Assembly (NCBI RefSeq): GCF_003710825.1
Contig: NZ_RHHQ01000007.1
Span: forward strand, 310,001 to 374,000
Direction of reading: 5' to 3'
DNA: 64,000 nucleotides
Source of the DNA: Brevibacillus fluminis
GTDB lineage: Bacteria > Bacillota > Bacilli > Brevibacillales > Brevibacillaceae
Each line of letters starts with the position of its first letter. The stretch's first letter is position 1. A program made the position numbers and the translations under genes. Below the pieces are notes generated by a model. It had not been told where the DNA came from and made no database searches. It saw nothing but the letters and a program-made list of their open reading frames with translations. This document shows positions 62,130 to 64,000 of the stretch, in pieces.

Positions 62130-64000
62130 GTGTCGCCACAGAATGATTTGCTGTCGTATACGTTCAAGGAGACGATCTTCCTCACTGCTGAGAAGGCAGG
62201 CATAAAATCGTTGACCGAGCTGGAACTGGAGCCGAATGTCGAAATCATCGAAAATGAAGCAGATGTATCCATTACAGGGTATTTGCTGCTTACTGCCAAA
62301 TATGATCCAATCAATGAAGCTGAGGAAGAGCGTGATTCAGGAGAGGGTGCAAAATCGCTTGTTGAGGCGATGAAGTTCACCCCATTTCGCTTGGAACAAG
62401 GTGAGTCCACGGACTACCTGTATACACGAGAGCAAGAAATCACTCACCGTATACCAGTCAACATTTCGATCCCCCGATCCGATATCGGCGAAAAAACGGA
62501 CATTGGGGCGATTGTCAATTCCATCGATTATGAGCTTTTGGGAACAAATCAAATGATGGTGCAGGCTGAGCTGCAAATAACCGGTCTCTCCTTGCAAGAG
62601 CAGGCATGGGATGCGGTTGGGACGGACGAATCAGCAAGCTATCCGCCACCATTTGGATACGTTAATCAGTATGAGGACCAGGTGGAAGCGTCCGGGGAAA
62701 ACTGGGAGTTCATGCATACAGCGGAGGAAGAACAAGACGATGCACAGCCATTTCGGCCATACGATCCTTATCACCAATCGTACCCGCCATACTCGCAGTA
62801 CGAACCGACGTCGCTCGATGAGATCGAACGGAAACTGGACGCATTGGAACAGGAGATCGCCTTCCAGAACCAAAATGAGCAGCAATCGTCTTTTCAGCCT
62901 TTTGGCAACCATGATGATCAAAGCGCTGTAACGCCGCCTTTTCCGCCCTATGTCCCATACCAAACAAATTATACGTACCCGCAGTCACCACAATCACCTG
63001 ACCAGTCTCCATACGCTTCCCAGTTTTACCAGCCGCCTTCACCGGATGTTTTGGCGCAAAACTGGCAGCAACATGAGGAGTCGGCCGAACAATCACCCAC
63101 CCAGTCTCCATACGCTTCCCAGTTTTACCAGCCGCCTTCATCGGATGTTTTGGCGCAAAACTGGCAGCAGCACCAGGAGTCGGCCGAACAATGGGCAGAG
63201 CAGTTTGGGGAGCAGTTTGGGGAGCAATCTGCAGAGCATTCCGTTCCGCTTCAGTTCGGGGATATCTCATTTACGACGCAAGAGGAGACGGAGCGTCACA
63301 TTGAGTTTGGCGAAAGCAAGACCTTCGATTCTCCCCATCTGCAATCGGTAGCGGAAGGAATGCCACTCGAATCGACGCAGCCGTTTACGATCAACCTGGA
63401 TTCAGGATCCGCTTCTACAAAAAAATCGGCAGCATTCCAGTCAGCAGCGATTCAACATGAATCGGCGATCACGGAAGTTGAGTTGACAGAATCAGCCATC
63501 AAAGAAGTCGAGCTGAGGGAATCAGCGCAAAATGGGCAACCGAACGATGTAAGCTACCAGTCAGATCTCAAATTGCAGGCGGAGGCGTTTCCGCTGCATG
63601 ATTCCGCACTGCATACCGATGTTCGCAATGATGTTCACGTGGAGGAAGATCTTGAGCTTTCGATTCATCCTGAAGGGAACGCCGTAGATCCAGAGGAGGC
63701 CCAGCAGGTTGCAGCCGAGCTGGAAAGTGCGTTGCTGGGAGTGGAAAGCGTGCTGGCGGAAGCGCAGGAACCAACCGCTGATAATAAAGAAGTCAAAATC
63801 GCCATCAGCACCAAAGCAGCGCCTGAAAAAGATGAATCCGTCAATCTGACCAACCTCTTCACGGCGCGCAGAGACGTTGGGGGAAAAGGGAGCGATTCGG
63901 AGTCGGCGTCATCCAGCGCCCGAGGTGCGCAAGCTGCTCAGGAATCGAGACGTTCGTCACTGGAGTTGTTCAGCGGTTTGAGCTCGTTTGCCCAGGGGCA
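62130..64000 (+). CDS. spoVID: SpoVID-like spore coat morphogenetic protein (3' end outside window)
   Basis: The frame is open from GTG 62130 to the window end (623 codons) with AAAGGAGG at 62115-62122. Residues ~5-155 look like the SpoVID N-terminal domain: a beta-rich unit with LSYTFKETIFLTAEKAGIKS, NEADVSITGYLLLTAKY, RIPVNISIPRSDI and MMVQAELQITGLSL. The rest is a long acidic, Gln/Ser/Pro-rich region with a tandem repeat. SpoVID guides coat encasement, and its gene follows hemL in Bacillus. A C-terminal LysM domain is expected beyond the window. SafA-like proteins are a less likely alternative. Confidence 0.75.
   Translation, partial: MSPQNDLLSYTFKETIFLTAEKAGIKSLTELELEPNVEIIENEADVSITGYLLLTAKYDPINEAEEERDSGEGAKSLVEAMKFTPFRLEQGESTDYLYTREQEITHRIPVNISIPRSDIGEKTDIGAIVNSIDYELLGTNQMMVQAELQITGLSLQEQAWDAVGTDESASYPPPFGYVNQYEDQVEASGENWEFMHTAEEEQDDAQPFRPYDPYHQSYPPYSQYEPTSLDEIERKLDALEQEIAFQNQNEQQSSFQPFGNHDDQSAVTPPFPPYVPYQTNYTYPQSPQSPDQSPYASQFYQPPSPDVLAQNWQQHEESAEQSPTQSPYASQFYQPPSSDVLAQNWQQHQESAEQWAEQFGEQFGEQSAEHSVPLQFGDISFTTQEETERHIEFGESKTFDSPHLQSVAEGMPLESTQPFTINLDSGSASTKKSAAFQSAAIQHESAITEVELTESAIKEVELRESAQNGQPNDVSYQSDLKLQAEAFPLHDSALHTDVRNDVHVEEDLELSIHPEGNAVDPEEAQQVAAELESALLGVESVLAEAQEPTADNKEVKIAISTKAAPEKDESVNLTNLFTARRDVGGKGSDSESASSSARGAQAAQESRRSSLELFSGLSSFAQG
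62991..63188 (+). repeat. 99-bp tandem repeat (2 copies, 33 residues each) in the spoVID-like gene
   Basis: Copy 1 (62991-63089) and copy 2 (63090-63188) differ at only a few bases and keep the frame. Each encodes QSP(D/T)QSPYASQFYQPPS followed by a conserved DVLAQNWQQH segment and ESAE. Short EQFGEQFGEQ and EVELTESA/EVELRESA repeats follow, so the region is prone to copy-number change. Confidence 0.9.

Noticed and set aside
1-64000. CRISPR array, tRNA/rRNA genes, complete IS or prophage
   Set aside because: No regular spaced repeats, cloverleaf-like sequences, transposase or phage genes were found on either strand.

Overview
The window looks like chromosome of an endospore-forming, aerobic Gram-positive bacterium of the Brevibacillus/Paenibacillaceae type. 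The basis is the B. subtilis-like gene orders (racE-gerM-rph-rdgB-ysnB; tig-clpP-clpX-lonB-lon-ysxC; hemA-hemX-hemC-hemD-hemB-hemL followed by a spoVID-like gene), AGGAGG-type ribosome binding sites, frequent GTG/TTG starts and spore genes (gerM, lonB, spoVID). Genus-level assignment is inference. No rRNA, tRNA, CRISPR array, prophage or complete insertion sequence was seen.

Region 1 (1-13942) is a nearly complete ethanolamine-utilisation microcompartment operon: the end of a chemoreceptor gene, then eutL, a tailed BMC-H shell gene, eutE, eutM, pduL, an unnamed eut gene (here eutX), eutN, eutS, eutP, eutW, eutV, eutA, eutB, eutC, a 45-codon membrane-peptide gene and an APC-type permease that takes the place of eutH. 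EutW/EutV is a kinase/ANTAR antiterminator pair. A textbook dual-hairpin EutV target overlaps a terminator between eutV and eutA. A second, less perfect one lies in the leader of a promoter before eutL.

Region 2 (14071-23710) is an IclR-controlled operon for meta-cleavage of 3-hydroxyanthranilate: HAO, ACMSD, a RidA-type aminomuconate deaminase and aminomuconate-semialdehyde dehydrogenase, followed by hydratase, acetaldehyde dehydrogenase, aldolase, decarboxylase and tautomerase in the order of the classical xyl meta operon. An old-yellow-enzyme gene follows. Region 3 (23775-28628) holds sodF and, on the minus strand, a kynureninase-permease pair divergent from a TetR gene, with a palindrome on the kynU -35 box. 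Kynureninase supplies anthranilate-type substrate, so regions 2 and 3 together suggest tryptophan/kynurenine catabolism.

Region 4 (28629-41531) is housekeeping: glutamate racemase, GerM, RNase PH, RdgB, YsnB, trigger factor, ClpP, ClpX, LonB, Lon and YsxC. Region 5 (41559-46111) holds a cytosolic GH84 enzyme, a DMT exporter, a small membrane protein and an Aer-like chemoreceptor. Region 6 (46184-55036) is the haem/sirohaem operon. Besides hemA-X-C-D-B-L it has a Met8-like gene, a CobA-HemD fusion and a fused AhbA-AhbB-type sirohaem decarboxylase that is easily mistaken for an Lrp/AsnC regulator.

Region 7 (55037-64000) lies between hemL and spoVID. It has nested palindromes and a MITE-like element, an MBL-fold hydrolase with a divergent Lrp gene, a secreted 5'-nucleotidase, an SDR/TetR pair with three matching operators, a secreted phytase-like esterase, and the 5' part of a spoVID-like coat gene with a 99-bp tandem repeat that runs off the window.
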